Shown here in pieces: positions 25,329 through 33,614 of a stretch of DNA of 64,000 nucleotides; within the stretch, counting starts at the first letter, position 1, and the number at the start of each line of letters is the position of its first letter. Made by a program: the position numbers and the translations under genes. The notes under the pieces are model-generated. The model saw only the letters and a list, made by a program, of their open reading frames with translations. It had not been told where the DNA came from and did not search any database. The DNA lies in assembly GCF_947495565.1 (NCBI RefSeq), contig NZ_CANLZM010000008.1:124001-188000 (forward strand). Direction: 5' to 3'. Source of the DNA: an uncultured Pontibacter sp. (GTDB lineage Bacteria; Bacteroidota; Bacteroidia; Cytophagales; Hymenobacteraceae).

Positions 25329-26414
25329 TTACTCCACCAGGCGCAGCACATCCGCATAAACTCCCTCCTTGCCTTGCTTGCGCTCGTCTGTGGGGCTGTC
25401 AAACACTACCAGCACATGATGCTCATCCAGCACGGCCAGTCCTTCTGCTTTGTCTTTGCCGGTATGCTCCCCACTGCCGTGCGGCACTTCCTGTAGCCGC
25501 TGCAGCTCGTTGTTGTGCAGCAACTGCTCCTGCTGCCCCACGGCGTTTGGCCAGCGGTAGATGGCTATCACACCATCCAGGTCCATGGTGGGGCCGGCCA
25601 GCAAGTATAAATCTTTGCCGAAAAACCGTAACTCACGGATGCCTTTGCCGCGCAGATTCAGAAAATGCTTTTTATAAAATTTGCCGTTTTCCAGCGTCTT
25701 CAGGTGCAGCTCTCCTTTCCGGTCTTCCTCGGCCTCTACCTCCAGCACCATCGCCCAGCCACGCAGCACCGGCCCGCGCAACCCTATAAAAATACGCTTG
25801 CCGTAAATCGCCAGTCCCTCCACATCAAAGCCATTGTCCTTGCCGGGTATGTCCATAAAAGCGGCTATGTGCTCATCCTTCTCCAGCACCTCGGTTAGTA
25901 TGCTGCTGTGCGTGTCGCCGTGAAGCTGCGCCGCCCGCAGCGTGTGTCCTGGGCTATTGGGGTCATCGGCCTTCTGCATCAGAGTATACTCGCCGGTTTC
26001 AGCGTCTTTAAGTATAGGGATGCGAGCCAGCAGGTAGCGGTTAGGGTCGTTTTTAACTTTTGCGAGTTTCTCTATTTGTTTCTGGATGGGTTGATGGCGC
26101 TTCGGTTTGCTGCGTTTGAGGCTATGCGAGCCCATTATCCAGAGATAGTTATCGGCAATGCCCATTCCCTCTATATCAATCTCACTTTTGCCTTTTGCAG
26201 GTAAATCCAGATAATCTTCCAAATCAAAAGACTGATGCTGCGCGTAAGAGCCATCGGCCTGCAACGACAGACGCTCAATGGTAGTGCGCTCATCGCAACT
26301 GAGCCACAGGTTGTTGCCAATCGCCAGCACTGTAGAGAGCCCGTCGCGCACATGCTTCCCTTCGGGGTTTCGGCTGTGCTGAGGGTCAAACTGAAGTATA
26401 ACCTTCTTTTTCAT
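25329..26414 (-). CDS. DUF3616 protein
   Basis: A 361-residue protein without signal peptide. Regularly spaced beta-strand motifs (LAIGNNLWLSCDERTTIERL near 31; DIEGMGIADNYLWIMGSHS near 79; DVEGLAIYGKRIFIGLRGP near 198; KAEGLAVLDEHHVLVVFDSP near 324) are typical of a beta-propeller and match DUF3616. The family's role is unknown. The repeated E-G-(M/L)-(G/A)-(I/V) loops are those that line one face of such propellers. It is preceded divergently by msrA. The ATG at 26414 gives a short basic N-terminus. Confidence 0.86.
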   Translation of the reverse strand: MKKKVILQFDPQHSRNPEGKHVRDGLSTVLAIGNNLWLSCDERTTIERLSLQADGSYAQHQSFDLEDYLDLPAKGKSEIDIEGMGIADNYLWIMGSHSLKRSKPKRHQPIQKQIEKLAKVKNDPNRYLLARIPILKDAETGEYTLMQKADDPNSPGHTLRAAQLHGDTHSSILTEVLEKDEHIAAFMDIPGKDNGFDVEGLAIYGKRIFIGLRGPVLRGWAMVLEVEAEEDRKGELHLKTLENGKFYKKHFLNLRGKGIRELRFFGKDLYLLAGPTMDLDGVIAIYRWPNAVGQQEQLLHNNELQRLQEVPHGSGEHTGKDKAEGLAVLDEHHVLVVFDSPTDERKQGKEGVYADVLRLVE

Positions 26415-26502
26415 TATGCAGTTTTAAAGTATGGATAAGGCATTTTACGAGCTGCCGCACCTGTTTGTAATGCGCCAGCTATAAGAAAACAACGAAAGGA
26501 CT

Positions 26503-27003
26503 ATGGAATTGACAAAAGATAGACAACTACAGAAAGCCACCTTCGGGGCGGGTTGCTTCTGGGGTATAGAAGTTACCTTCAGGAACACGCCCGGCGTAGT
26601 AGATACGGAGGTAGGCTATATGGGCGGGCATACCCATAACCCAACTTACCAGGATGTATGCGCTGGCTGCACCGGCCATGCCGAAGTAGTGCAGGTAACA
26701 TTTGACCCAAAACAGGTGAATTTCGACCAGCTGCTGCAGGTGTTCTGGCAAGCGCATGACCCCACGCAGTTTCACAGGCAAGGCCCGGATGTGGGCTCTC
26801 AGTATCGTTCCGTTGTATTTTACCACAACGATGAGCAACGCCTGATGGCCGAAACCACCAAGGAGAACTGGCAGCAGTCGCCGGAGTTTAGCGGGCGTCA
26901 GATTGTTACTGAAATTGTACCCGCCGACACCTTCTACCATGCTGAGGAATATCACCAGCAATACCTGATAAAACGGGGTATGGCCACCTGCCGCACCAGC
27001 TGA
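26503..27003 (+). CDS. msrA: Peptide-methionine (S)-S-oxide reductase
   Basis: A 166-residue MsrA, which reduces the S-epimer of methionine sulfoxide in proteins and free Met with thioredoxin. The catalytic motif GCFWG is at 17-21 (Cys18), and the family segments VGYMGGHTHNPTYQDVC and GPDVGSQYRSVVFYH are present. Cys53 and Cys56 in DVCAGCTGHAE are candidate recycling cysteines. The product lacks a signal, so it acts in the cytoplasm. It is slightly shorter than some homologues and lacks a fused MsrB. A bidirectional terminator follows 17 bp after the stop. The upstream 88 bp separate it from the divergent DUF3616 gene. Confidence 0.96.
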   Translation: MELTKDRQLQKATFGAGCFWGIEVTFRNTPGVVDTEVGYMGGHTHNPTYQDVCAGCTGHAEVVQVTFDPKQVNFDQLLQVFWQAHDPTQFHRQGPDVGSQYRSVVFYHNDEQRLMAETTKENWQQSPEFSGRQIVTEIVPADTFYHAEEYHQQYLIKRGMATCRTS

Positions 27004-27019
27004 ATTGACTTAAATTAGA

Positions 27020-27060
27020 AACTACAAAGCCGAACCTGCTTGAGGTTCGGCTTTGTAGTT
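27020..27060. terminator. Bidirectional terminator after msrA
   Basis: An inverted repeat with 18-bp arms (AACTACAAAGCCGAACCT and its complement) and a five-base loop, placed between the convergent msrA and the 27078-27623 gene. Confidence 0.9.
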
Positions 27061-27077
27061 TTATCTGCTTCGCTAGC

Positions 27078-27623
27078 TTATTTTACACGAGCGTCTGTGC
27101 TCGAAGAACTTGAGTTGGAGCTAGAGCCAGTATTTGAGCTGCTGGAGCCGGAGTTGCTTGGCTTGTTCTGCTGCTGCTTTGCGTTAATATTATGCATGGC
27201 TTCTTTGGCAGTAGATGCTGCTGAACCTACCTGGCTTTTGATTTTGTTTTTGTTTTTCTGGCTTAAAGCTACCCAGCCTGCGCCTAACGCCAGTACGGCA
27301 CCGCCTACCATGGCTTTCTGCTTGGTTGTCATGTTGCTGAACTTAGTAGCTGCGGTGCTGCCAAACTGTGTCAGTTTTTCCTGCATATCCTTTACGCCGC
27401 CTTTGCCTGTAGTAGCTTGCTGGTTGCTGCGGCCCTGCATGTTATTGCTGCTGTTGCTGCTTCCTTGGCTAGAGCTATTTTGGTTCAGGCTTGATCTGTT
27501 TTGTGTAGAGCTGCTTTGGTTTGCGTTGCTCTGCGTGCCGCTAGAAGGCGTTGTATTTGCTTTAGCCTGAGTTTGTGAGGTTGAGCTATTAGAGGTCGTG
27601 CTATTATTCTTGTTCGTTTCCAT
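27078..27623 (-). CDS. Ser/Asn/Gln-rich protein with one transmembrane helix
   Basis: A 181-residue protein. Residues 1-70 and 145-181 are low-complexity Ser, Asn, Thr and Gln; the middle (about 75-140) is ordered, with an amphipathic helix (MQEKLTQFGSTAATKFSNM) and one hydrophobic helix (AMVGGAVLALGAGWVALS, about 104-122) followed by a basic stretch. It has no cleavable signal. It could be a membrane-tethered disordered protein of the general-stress kind, but no family is recognised. It converges on msrA and shares its terminator. Confidence 0.68.
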   Translation of the reverse strand: METNKNNSTTSNSSTSQTQAKANTTPSSGTQSNANQSSSTQNRSSLNQNSSSQGSSNSSNNMQGRSNQQATTGKGGVKDMQEKLTQFGSTAATKFSNMTTKQKAMVGGAVLALGAGWVALSQKNKNKIKSQVGSAASTAKEAMHNINAKQQQNKPSNSGSSSSNTGSSSNSSSSSTDARVK

Positions 27624-27916
27624 TTGATTTCTTTTATCGATTTATAAATGATATAATTTTGTGCAGTCCGGATTGATCGGAGTTATTCCGGCTAATCCAT
27701 AGCCCGCAACTATATTTATCGTTAAACTCAACGCATAGTTACGTTTGCAGCTATATTTTTCAGTAGCGGTTGCGTTCTCTTTAAAGTTTAGCCGGTTTGC
27801 TAAGTAATTAATCAGCTCTACTTCCCGACACAAAAATTATACTATTTTAAAAGTTTACTGCCCGGCATGTAGTTGCCGCAGCTGCACCAGGTATTCCTGC
27901 GTATCCTCCCACTCCT
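27624..27916. other. Intergenic stretch, no gene recognised
   Basis: About 290 bp upstream of the Ser-rich gene and downstream of the broken phospholipase gene, AT-rich in the middle. A short minus frame (27642-27833) has no features of a real gene. Confidence 0.4.
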
Positions 27917-29116
27917 TTAGCTCCTCCTTATCTCGCCGCCCGGTGGTTTAGCTTTTTCAAAATATAGCAACAGCTCCTGCTGCAGTGCCCGGTTGGCTTG
28001 CTTAAACTCTGATTTGGCCAGCTTTTTCAGCAGCTTGGCGTAAGTTTCGTCGGTGAGGGAATAGGCGCCGGGGCGTGTTGGGTTGCCTGTATCGAGCTGC
28101 AGGTTTTGCAGCTGTGGTCTCTGCTGCTCCAATTGCTTTAGCATGGCTCCATACTTGTCTACGATTACGTTAAAGCTTTCCATGTACAATTTTTCTGCTT
28201 CGGGAGCCGGAGGCACAAATGCCAGAGGCCGCAGCGGCCCTATTTTAGGCAGTACTTTTATAACCCAGGCTGCCGCGCGCGCAAAAAAGTGCGGCCGCTC
28301 ATACTCCCTGCCCCACTGCTTATGAAAGCTGGACCGGCTCATGCGATACATAAATTGCTGCCTGGTTACACCGGGGTGTTCCTGCTGTATCTGGCTTTTC
28401 TTCGCCTGTCAGGCCGCTTTTGTCAGCTCCGGAAAAACGCTTCGGATGGTATAGCGGTAACTGCCTATGGCCAGCGGCAAACTGGTAAACACCTCCTTCA
28501 GCTCCAGCCCGTAAGTCTCCATAGACGCTTTCTCCAGCAGCTCCTTCGATACCTCAAAGCCGATAAACTCCTGGTAAGCTTCGGGCGCATAATTGCCGCG
28601 CGCCACCTGCAGCACATCAAAACCAAACTCAGTTTTTATATGGGAGATGGCATCATCGGCAAACGTTACGGAGTGGCCAAACTCCTGCTGCACTTCCGGG
28701 TAAACCAGCGGCACCGCTCTGTTGGTACCGATAGGGTGCCCGTAGATATCTGCGTTAAAGTGCGCCATGGCACCTAACGCAAATCCGAGCTCTTCTACAG
28801 TAGCGGCATGGCGTACCAGGCTCTCTACAAAATCGCCGCTGCGCACATAATGCGTCAGGTCCGTGAAAAAAGTGTTGCCGAAAGGATAGTAGCCCATGTC
28901 CTGCACAATGGAGCCTCCGTAAGCTTGTGCATGGGCTTTTTTCAGCTCCTCCTAGGTTGCCTTTGGGTAGCGCTTCAGCAGCAAGGGCTTTAGATTGGTT
29001 TCCCAGGCGGCATCTACCACCGCCTGGTGCGTCAGTACGCCATAAGCCTGTGCAGGCGAGAAGCTGAAAGCCAGCAGGGCAAGAAACAGCAGGCGCATAT
29101 ATAGTTGTAGATTCAT
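27917..29116 (-). pseudogene. Zinc-dependent phospholipase C-like gene broken by two in-frame stops
   Basis: A single reading frame of about 400 codons runs from ATG 29116 to 27917, interrupted by TAG (28952-28954) and TGA (28409-28411) but with no frameshift. The pieces read on smoothly: a signal peptide then YGVLTHQAVVDAAWE, after the TAG EELKKAHAQAYGGSIVQDMG and the ligand-rich AHFNADIYGHPIGTN, and after the TGA RQQFMYRMSRSSFHKQWGRE. This matches a zinc-dependent phospholipase C family. Each stop is one C-to-T or G-to-A change from a Gln, Arg or Trp codon. The gene is either recently inactivated or read through; I cannot tell which. A sequencing error twice in one gene is less likely. The first fragment would be an exported peptide of about 54 residues. 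Confidence 0.82.
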
Positions 29117-29163
29117 ACTTGCCCTGTTACGAAACAATGGACAAAAAGTGCGCTCTGCCTCTC

Positions 29164-29952
29164 CTACGAATTGTTGAGCTTCTTTTTGCGGTACTGCATC
29201 ACTTCCATAAAACTAATACCCACCAGCAGCCACAGCAGCCCCAGCAGCAAGCCAGCCAACACATCCGAAAGGTAGTGCACTCCCAAGTATATGCGGCTGA
29301 AGCAAATCAGTAAAATAAGCAGAAGCGCCAGTGTTACCAGCAGTCGCCGTTGCCAGGGCACGCGCAACCGGCGGTGCAGGAGGTAAGCAATCATGCCGAA
29401 CAGCGCTATTGCGGTAGTGGCATGCCCGCTCGGGAAGGAGAAATGTTCCACCACATAATAAGCCACATCGGCCATAGGGCGATTACGGCTGATAATGGTT
29501 TTGCCGAATTTAACAGATAAGCCCACACCGGCTAAGGTTATCCAGAAAGCAAAAAGCGCCACCCAGTTCTTTTTCACAAGCAAAACCAGTGAGACTACTG
29601 CACCTATTATAAAAACAGCCTCCTGATTACCAAGCAAAGTGATCAGGTATAGCGCCTGGCTAAGCCAGTCTGAGCGCATGCTGTAGAGCATGGTGGTAAA
29701 CTGTTTGTCCACCGTCACGATCCACTCCGATTCTACCACGCTTTCAGTGAGGTTGGAGAGCAGCATGATGTTAACCGCGCCTGCCAGCACCATCAGCGTC
29801 AGGGGCAGCCCAACAAAATAATTGGTATCAAACCGGGCGGCCATAAAAGAGGTGAGCCGCGGAAAACGCTGCCTCAGGCGCACAACAACTGGCTGGTGTA
29901 GCACCCAGTTTGTCGCAGACCGGACTTTATCTATCAGGATGATTTTTTTCAT
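29164..29952 (-). CDS. PAP2-family membrane phosphatase
   Basis: A 262-residue inner-membrane protein with about six helices and the three phosphatase motifs: KFGKTIISRNRP, FPSGHATTA and SRIYLGVHYLSDVLAG. The conserved Lys/Arg, His and Asp/His residues of these motifs form the active site facing the periplasm. Relatives dephosphorylate lipid phosphates such as undecaprenyl pyrophosphate or phosphatidylglycerol phosphate. The N-terminal 60 residues are hydrophilic. I chose ATG 29952 because the upstream extension to 30057 is unlike homologues and overlaps the divergent gene. The broken phospholipase gene follows on the same strand after 47 bp. Confidence 0.92.
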   Translation of the reverse strand: MKKIILIDKVRSATNWVLHQPVVVRLRQRFPRLTSFMAARFDTNYFVGLPLTLMVLAGAVNIMLLSNLTESVVESEWIVTVDKQFTTMLYSMRSDWLSQALYLITLLGNQEAVFIIGAVVSLVLLVKKNWVALFAFWITLAGVGLSVKFGKTIISRNRPMADVAYYVVEHFSFPSGHATTAIALFGMIAYLLHRRLRVPWQRRLLVTLALLLILLICFSRIYLGVHYLSDVLAGLLLGLLWLLVGISFMEVMQYRKKKLNNS

Positions 29953-30090
29953 AGTATACTGCTGATGAGGGTATACGCACACATCACCCTTTGTTTTACA
30001 TTTTCTGGCATTGGCTATCCAGCAGCATACATTTACCCCAAATCCAGGCTGTTTCACAACAAAGCTCGCCTAAATAAAGTACATATTTAC

Positions 30091-30651
30091 ATGAAGGCTC
30101 CGGAGAACATATTCGACAAGATCATGCTGGCAATTGGCGTGCTGCTGCTCGTGTTGTTCTGGATGCAGTTTCCTGCTATGCCTACAGCCAATGAGCATCA
30201 CTACGCCACCTATACTTCTGCCAGCTCTGAGATAGCACATACATCTAAATGGACGTATTTGAAGCCTGACAAAGCACTTTCGCCGCGCCAGGTTATAAGT
30301 ATACAGCTACGCGCCCTGCAGCAAAACGACCCTGCCGACAGCGGTGTGATTACCTTATTCAACTTCTCATCACCGGCAAACCGGGCTTACCTTGGTCCGC
30401 TTAAACACTTCCGAATGATGGTGAGAGAGCCTTCTTTCCGTCCAATCCTTAACTTTAAAAGTTACAAAACCGGACAACTCGTTGTGTCTGGCAAAAATGC
30501 TTACCAACTGGTGCTGGTAGAAGCCACGGACGGACAGCAGGAGGCATTTATGTTTATACTTACCAAACAGCGCAAAGGCACTTACAAAGATTGCTGGATG
30601 ACCGAGGGAATTGCCCGTATGGAAACGTCTCACCTTACTAGCCAATTGTAA
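30091..30651 (+). CDS. DUF4864 protein
   Basis: A 186-residue protein with an N-terminal transmembrane helix (about 11-27, IMLAIGVLLLVLFWMQF) and a C-terminal domain of about 120 residues. That domain matches DUF4864: VISIQLRALQQNDPADSGVI, a segment with LFNFSSPANRAYLGPLKHFRMMVREP, and a final WMTEGIARM. The fold is of the NTF2 type with unknown role. I chose ATG 30091; a longer frame to 29965 would lack homologous sequence. It is divergent from the PAP2 gene, with starts 138 bp apart. Confidence 0.82.
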   Translation: MKAPENIFDKIMLAIGVLLLVLFWMQFPAMPTANEHHYATYTSASSEIAHTSKWTYLKPDKALSPRQVISIQLRALQQNDPADSGVITLFNFSSPANRAYLGPLKHFRMMVREPSFRPILNFKSYKTGQLVVSGKNAYQLVLVEATDGQQEAFMFILTKQRKGTYKDCWMTEGIARMETSHLTSQL

Positions 30652-30780
30652 AACCTGGTATACCTTTAGCTAACTCCGGCCTAACGCATTTGCAGGTTTT
30701 ATACTTTACTGTTCCACCTCGCAGCATCAGTTTTCGTATTTTCATCTTATCTTAAGGTTCTAAACCCATACTTCTGCAAC

Positions 30781-31797
30781 ATGAGCACAACACCTGTGGC
30801 GCGCCTGCCTATTTTCGATATGCATTGTGATTTACTGGTATACCTTACCGATGTGCCTAATTCTGAGATGAACAAGGTAGAGGAGATTGGCTGTGCTGTG
30901 CCCTCGCTGGTGGAAGGTAACGTAAAGCTGCAGGTGATGGCGATTTACTCTGCTACCGGGGCAGGAAGCACAGATTACGCAGCACTGCAGCGTGACATGT
31001 TCCGGCAGCTAGCCGACGGAGACAACTGCCTGACCGCCGTTACGGATGTGCCGCAACTGCAGCAGGTTTTGCAAACGCCGGGAGGTACGGGCATGGTGGC
31101 AGCCATCGAAAATGCAGCCGGGTTTTGTGAAGAAAACGAACCGCTGGAGAATGGTTTTAAGCGCCTGGAGAAGATGATAGAAGTATGCGAGCGCATTCTA
31201 TACATCAGCTTTACCCATCACACAGCCAACCGGTTTGGCGGTGGCAACTCTTCTGACCCCACGCACGGCATTACCACAGATGGCCGCCTGCTGCTCGACT
31301 ACCTGCATGGCCGCCGCATTGCCGTGGACCTTTCCCACACCAGCGACGCCCTGGCTTTTGATATCCTGGACCACATTGACATAGAAAAACTGGATATTCC
31401 TGTTATGGCCAGCCACTCTAACTTCAGGCCGGTATGGAAACATGAGCGCAACTTGCCCGACGAGCTCACACAGGAGATTATTCGCCGCAAAGGCCTGATT
31501 GGCATAAACTTTCTGCGCAAGTTTGTAAACACCGATGACCCGGATGCTCTCTTACACCACATCCAGTACGGTTTTGATCATGGCGCTGAGGATGCGCTTT
31601 GCTTTGGGGCCGATTATTTCTATTTCGCCGATGAGCAGGACTTAAGCCGATTCCCATTTTACCACCAGGCGCACCAACAGGCTAACAGTAGTTATACTTA
31701 TATACTAAACCGCCTGCAGCAGCAGTATTCTAAAGAGCAGCTGCAGAAGCTGGCCTTTAGCAATGCCCAACGTTTTATAGAGCGTATCTGGAGTTAG
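30781..31797 (+). CDS. Membrane dipeptidase, peptidase family M19
   Basis: A 338-residue zinc hydrolase of the renal-dipeptidase family, which splits dipeptides and in bacteria often acts on D-containing peptides. FDMHCDLLVYLTD (12-24) holds the first metal-binding His-x-Asp (15, 17); AIENAAGF near 104 contains the bridging Glu; ASHSNFRPV and the adjacent VDLSHTSD supply the second metal site; and CFGADYF carries the final Asp. No signal peptide is evident, so it may be cytoplasmic here. The gene is 129 bp after the DUF4864 gene. A terminator-like hairpin lies about 110 bp downstream. Confidence 0.92.
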   Translation: MSTTPVARLPIFDMHCDLLVYLTDVPNSEMNKVEEIGCAVPSLVEGNVKLQVMAIYSATGAGSTDYAALQRDMFRQLADGDNCLTAVTDVPQLQQVLQTPGGTGMVAAIENAAGFCEENEPLENGFKRLEKMIEVCERILYISFTHHTANRFGGGNSSDPTHGITTDGRLLLDYLHGRRIAVDLSHTSDALAFDILDHIDIEKLDIPVMASHSNFRPVWKHERNLPDELTQEIIRRKGLIGINFLRKFVNTDDPDALLHHIQYGFDHGAEDALCFGADYFYFADEQDLSRFPFYHQAHQQANSSYTYILNRLQQQYSKEQLQKLAFSNAQRFIERIWS

Positions 31798-32244
31798 AAC
31801 TGATTCTCAGGTAAATTTAAACATTGGTTTTCTACTTACAATTTTCCTATATTTAATGAGGCTATACTTTAAAATGGCGCTCTCTGAAAGATGGCGCTCT
31901 CTGATAGTTTTTTACAGCAGCAGAGCTTTCCTGCTGTAAAAAAATTATATTTATAGGGTTTGGTACAATGTTACTTCGCTTGCTACGATTTATATTGCCT
32001 GTGCCAGTAGCTGCCTTAAATTAATCAACAAAAAATCAACTAGTTACAACAGGATAATTATAGCGCAAAATTGACCTGTTTGTGTTAAAATCACATGGCC
32101 TGCTAGCATGATCTATACCTTTATAGCCTGTATGATGCAGGAGAGGGTAAAATTTGTATATATATTAGTTGCCATGTGTCGTAAAACTCCGTATATATTT
32201 TGATAGTGCCTATACTGCAACCAGAAACTTAAAGCCGCAACGCC
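31798..32244. other. 447-bp intergenic region with direct repeat and hairpin
   Basis: No gene is supportable. It contains a tandem pair of ATGGCGCTCTCTGA (31874-31887 and 31891-31904), a hairpin at 31908-31943, and an AT-rich right half. I see no riboswitch or RNA gene I can name. Confidence 0.5.
31908..31943. terminator. Terminator-like hairpin downstream of M19 gene
   Basis: An ACAGCAG/CTGCTGT stem flanked by T and A runs, giving a long U-A extended stem with a ten-base loop. It lies about 110 bp after the dipeptidase stop and could work in both directions. Confidence 0.6.
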
Positions 32245-32904
32245 ATGGATGCTCAGGAATATTCGCCACGTTACGTCCAGATAAACGAACTATACATCGA
32301 TACGGTGGTGATAGATGAAACCGAATTTATCACGCTCTGGTGCTTTACGGTGCTCGATGATGAGTATAAGTTTGTATACCTGGGCTGTGATTTTTGCCAG
32401 TTCAACCAGATACTTATTGCTGCCGGCGAGAAGGGCAAAGAAATCGCTTTGCACATGGCTGAGCTGCTGGACCAACCTTATGAGTCGCCAACGCTTATTC
32501 CGGTAAAGGAGAAATTCGGGGAGTACCTGGAGCTTTCCGGTCATGACATTATCGTGTATGAGCCGCTGGCGCTGGAAGACGATCTTGAAGCTTTGGATGA
32601 TGAAAACGAAGACCTGCCTTTAGAGCAGCTGTTTGGCGGAAAATCAAACAAGACACGCCAGAAGTACATTATTTACCAGCTAGACAAGTTATACCCTTCT
32701 AAAGTATATGAGCCGGAGAAGCAGACGTCAGAAGATTTGACGGAGTGTTTTGAGGACGATTCGCTGGAGCTGGCCCAACTGTATTACGATTACTTAAACG
32801 CCGTGGAGAACGGCTACAACGATACCGAAGCACGTCAGGTTGCCGGTTTGGAGCGTGAGCTTTTCTTCCGGATGGCCCGCAAAGCCTCAGAGCTCTGGAA
32901 ATAA
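32245..32904 (+). CDS. Acidic protein of unknown function
   Basis: A 219-residue soluble protein, strongly acidic (for example a DDLEALDDENED run near 113). Early strands (ELYIDTVVIDETEFITLWCF, VYLGCDF) suggest a small alpha/beta domain, and the C-terminal half is helical (LAQLYYDYLNAVENGYNDTE). I recognise no family or catalytic motif. It looks conserved in style but may be restricted to close relatives. It lies alone, with a 447-bp region upstream and a convergent DUF4142 gene 27 bp downstream. Confidence 0.68.
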   Translation: MDAQEYSPRYVQINELYIDTVVIDETEFITLWCFTVLDDEYKFVYLGCDFCQFNQILIAAGEKGKEIALHMAELLDQPYESPTLIPVKEKFGEYLELSGHDIIVYEPLALEDDLEALDDENEDLPLEQLFGGKSNKTRQKYIIYQLDKLYPSKVYEPEKQTSEDLTECFEDDSLELAQLYYDYLNAVENGYNDTEARQVAGLERELFFRMARKASELWK

Positions 32905-32931
32905 GAGTCTGCTTGTTTTTTATACTTTAGT

Positions 32932-33492
32932 TTATTCTTCTTCAGCCTCTGCTACGTCTGCTTGGGCTATGCTATTTATTTCTTCCTGCAAGTGTGTTCG
33001 CATATCCATTAGCCAAATACGGGTTTTCGGGTTCTCAGCTTTCAGAAGCGCTTCTTCGTAGCGCTTAAGCTGCGCATTGTGTGTGCTTATCACAAACTCT
33101 CTGAAATGCATATCTAACTCCTCCCCCTCCAGCATCTTAAACTCCAGCACTAAACCTAAATCGGCGGCGCCCAGGCTATCTGGCAACTGAATGTTATTAT
33201 GCTGCTGCGCCAGCACCTTCAAGTCTTCCAGCGCCTTGTTGTGGAAGTTAACTGCCTCGGCTGCAAATGTTCTTATCTGGCTTGAGGTTCCTTTTTCTGC
33301 AGCTACTTTGCCAATTTCCACCTGCAGCATATTACTGCTGGCGGCATAATCCCAGAAAGCGGGTTCGTGCTGCAGTGTTCGTTTCTGTGGCACATCCTTT
33401 TGGTTCTCCGTTTCAGATGCAGGGCCTTCGCAGGATAAAGCGATTAAAAAAAGAGTGGCAAGGGCAAACGTTAGTAATTTATCTAGGAGCAT
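32932..33492 (-). CDS. DUF4142 lipoprotein
   Basis: A 186-residue protein with a signal ending in LIALSC (Cys near residue 20), so probably a lipoprotein, followed by a four-helix DUF4142 domain: AAEKGTSSQIRTFAAEAVNFHN near 66 and STHNAQLKRYEEALLKAENP near 140. Relatives are often predicted outer-membrane or periplasmic ferritin-like proteins of unknown function, frequently induced in stress. No metal-binding set is obvious here. It converges on the 32245-32904 gene with a 27-bp gap. Confidence 0.86.
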   Translation of the reverse strand: MLLDKLLTFALATLFLIALSCEGPASETENQKDVPQKRTLQHEPAFWDYAASSNMLQVEIGKVAAEKGTSSQIRTFAAEAVNFHNKALEDLKVLAQQHNNIQLPDSLGAADLGLVLEFKMLEGEELDMHFREFVISTHNAQLKRYEEALLKAENPKTRIWLMDMRTHLQEEINSIAQADVAEAEEE

Positions 33493-33614
33493 GTAATATC
33501 GGGTGCAAGTATAAAATAGTCTTTATCTATACTGCACACGCTACTGCTTAGGTTGGGCTCAGACTAAAATTCCTGACAAAATATAACTTAAGCTTTTTGA
33601 CATTCTAAATTAAG

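Noticed and set aside
27642-27833. Small minus-strand frame of 63 codons
   Set aside because: No signal, no domain, weak start, and it lies in AT-rich intergenic DNA.
29965-30090. Longer N-terminus for the DUF4864 protein
   Set aside because: The extra residues lack homology-like features and overlap the region upstream of the divergent PAP2 gene; the ATG at 30091 starts directly before the transmembrane helix.
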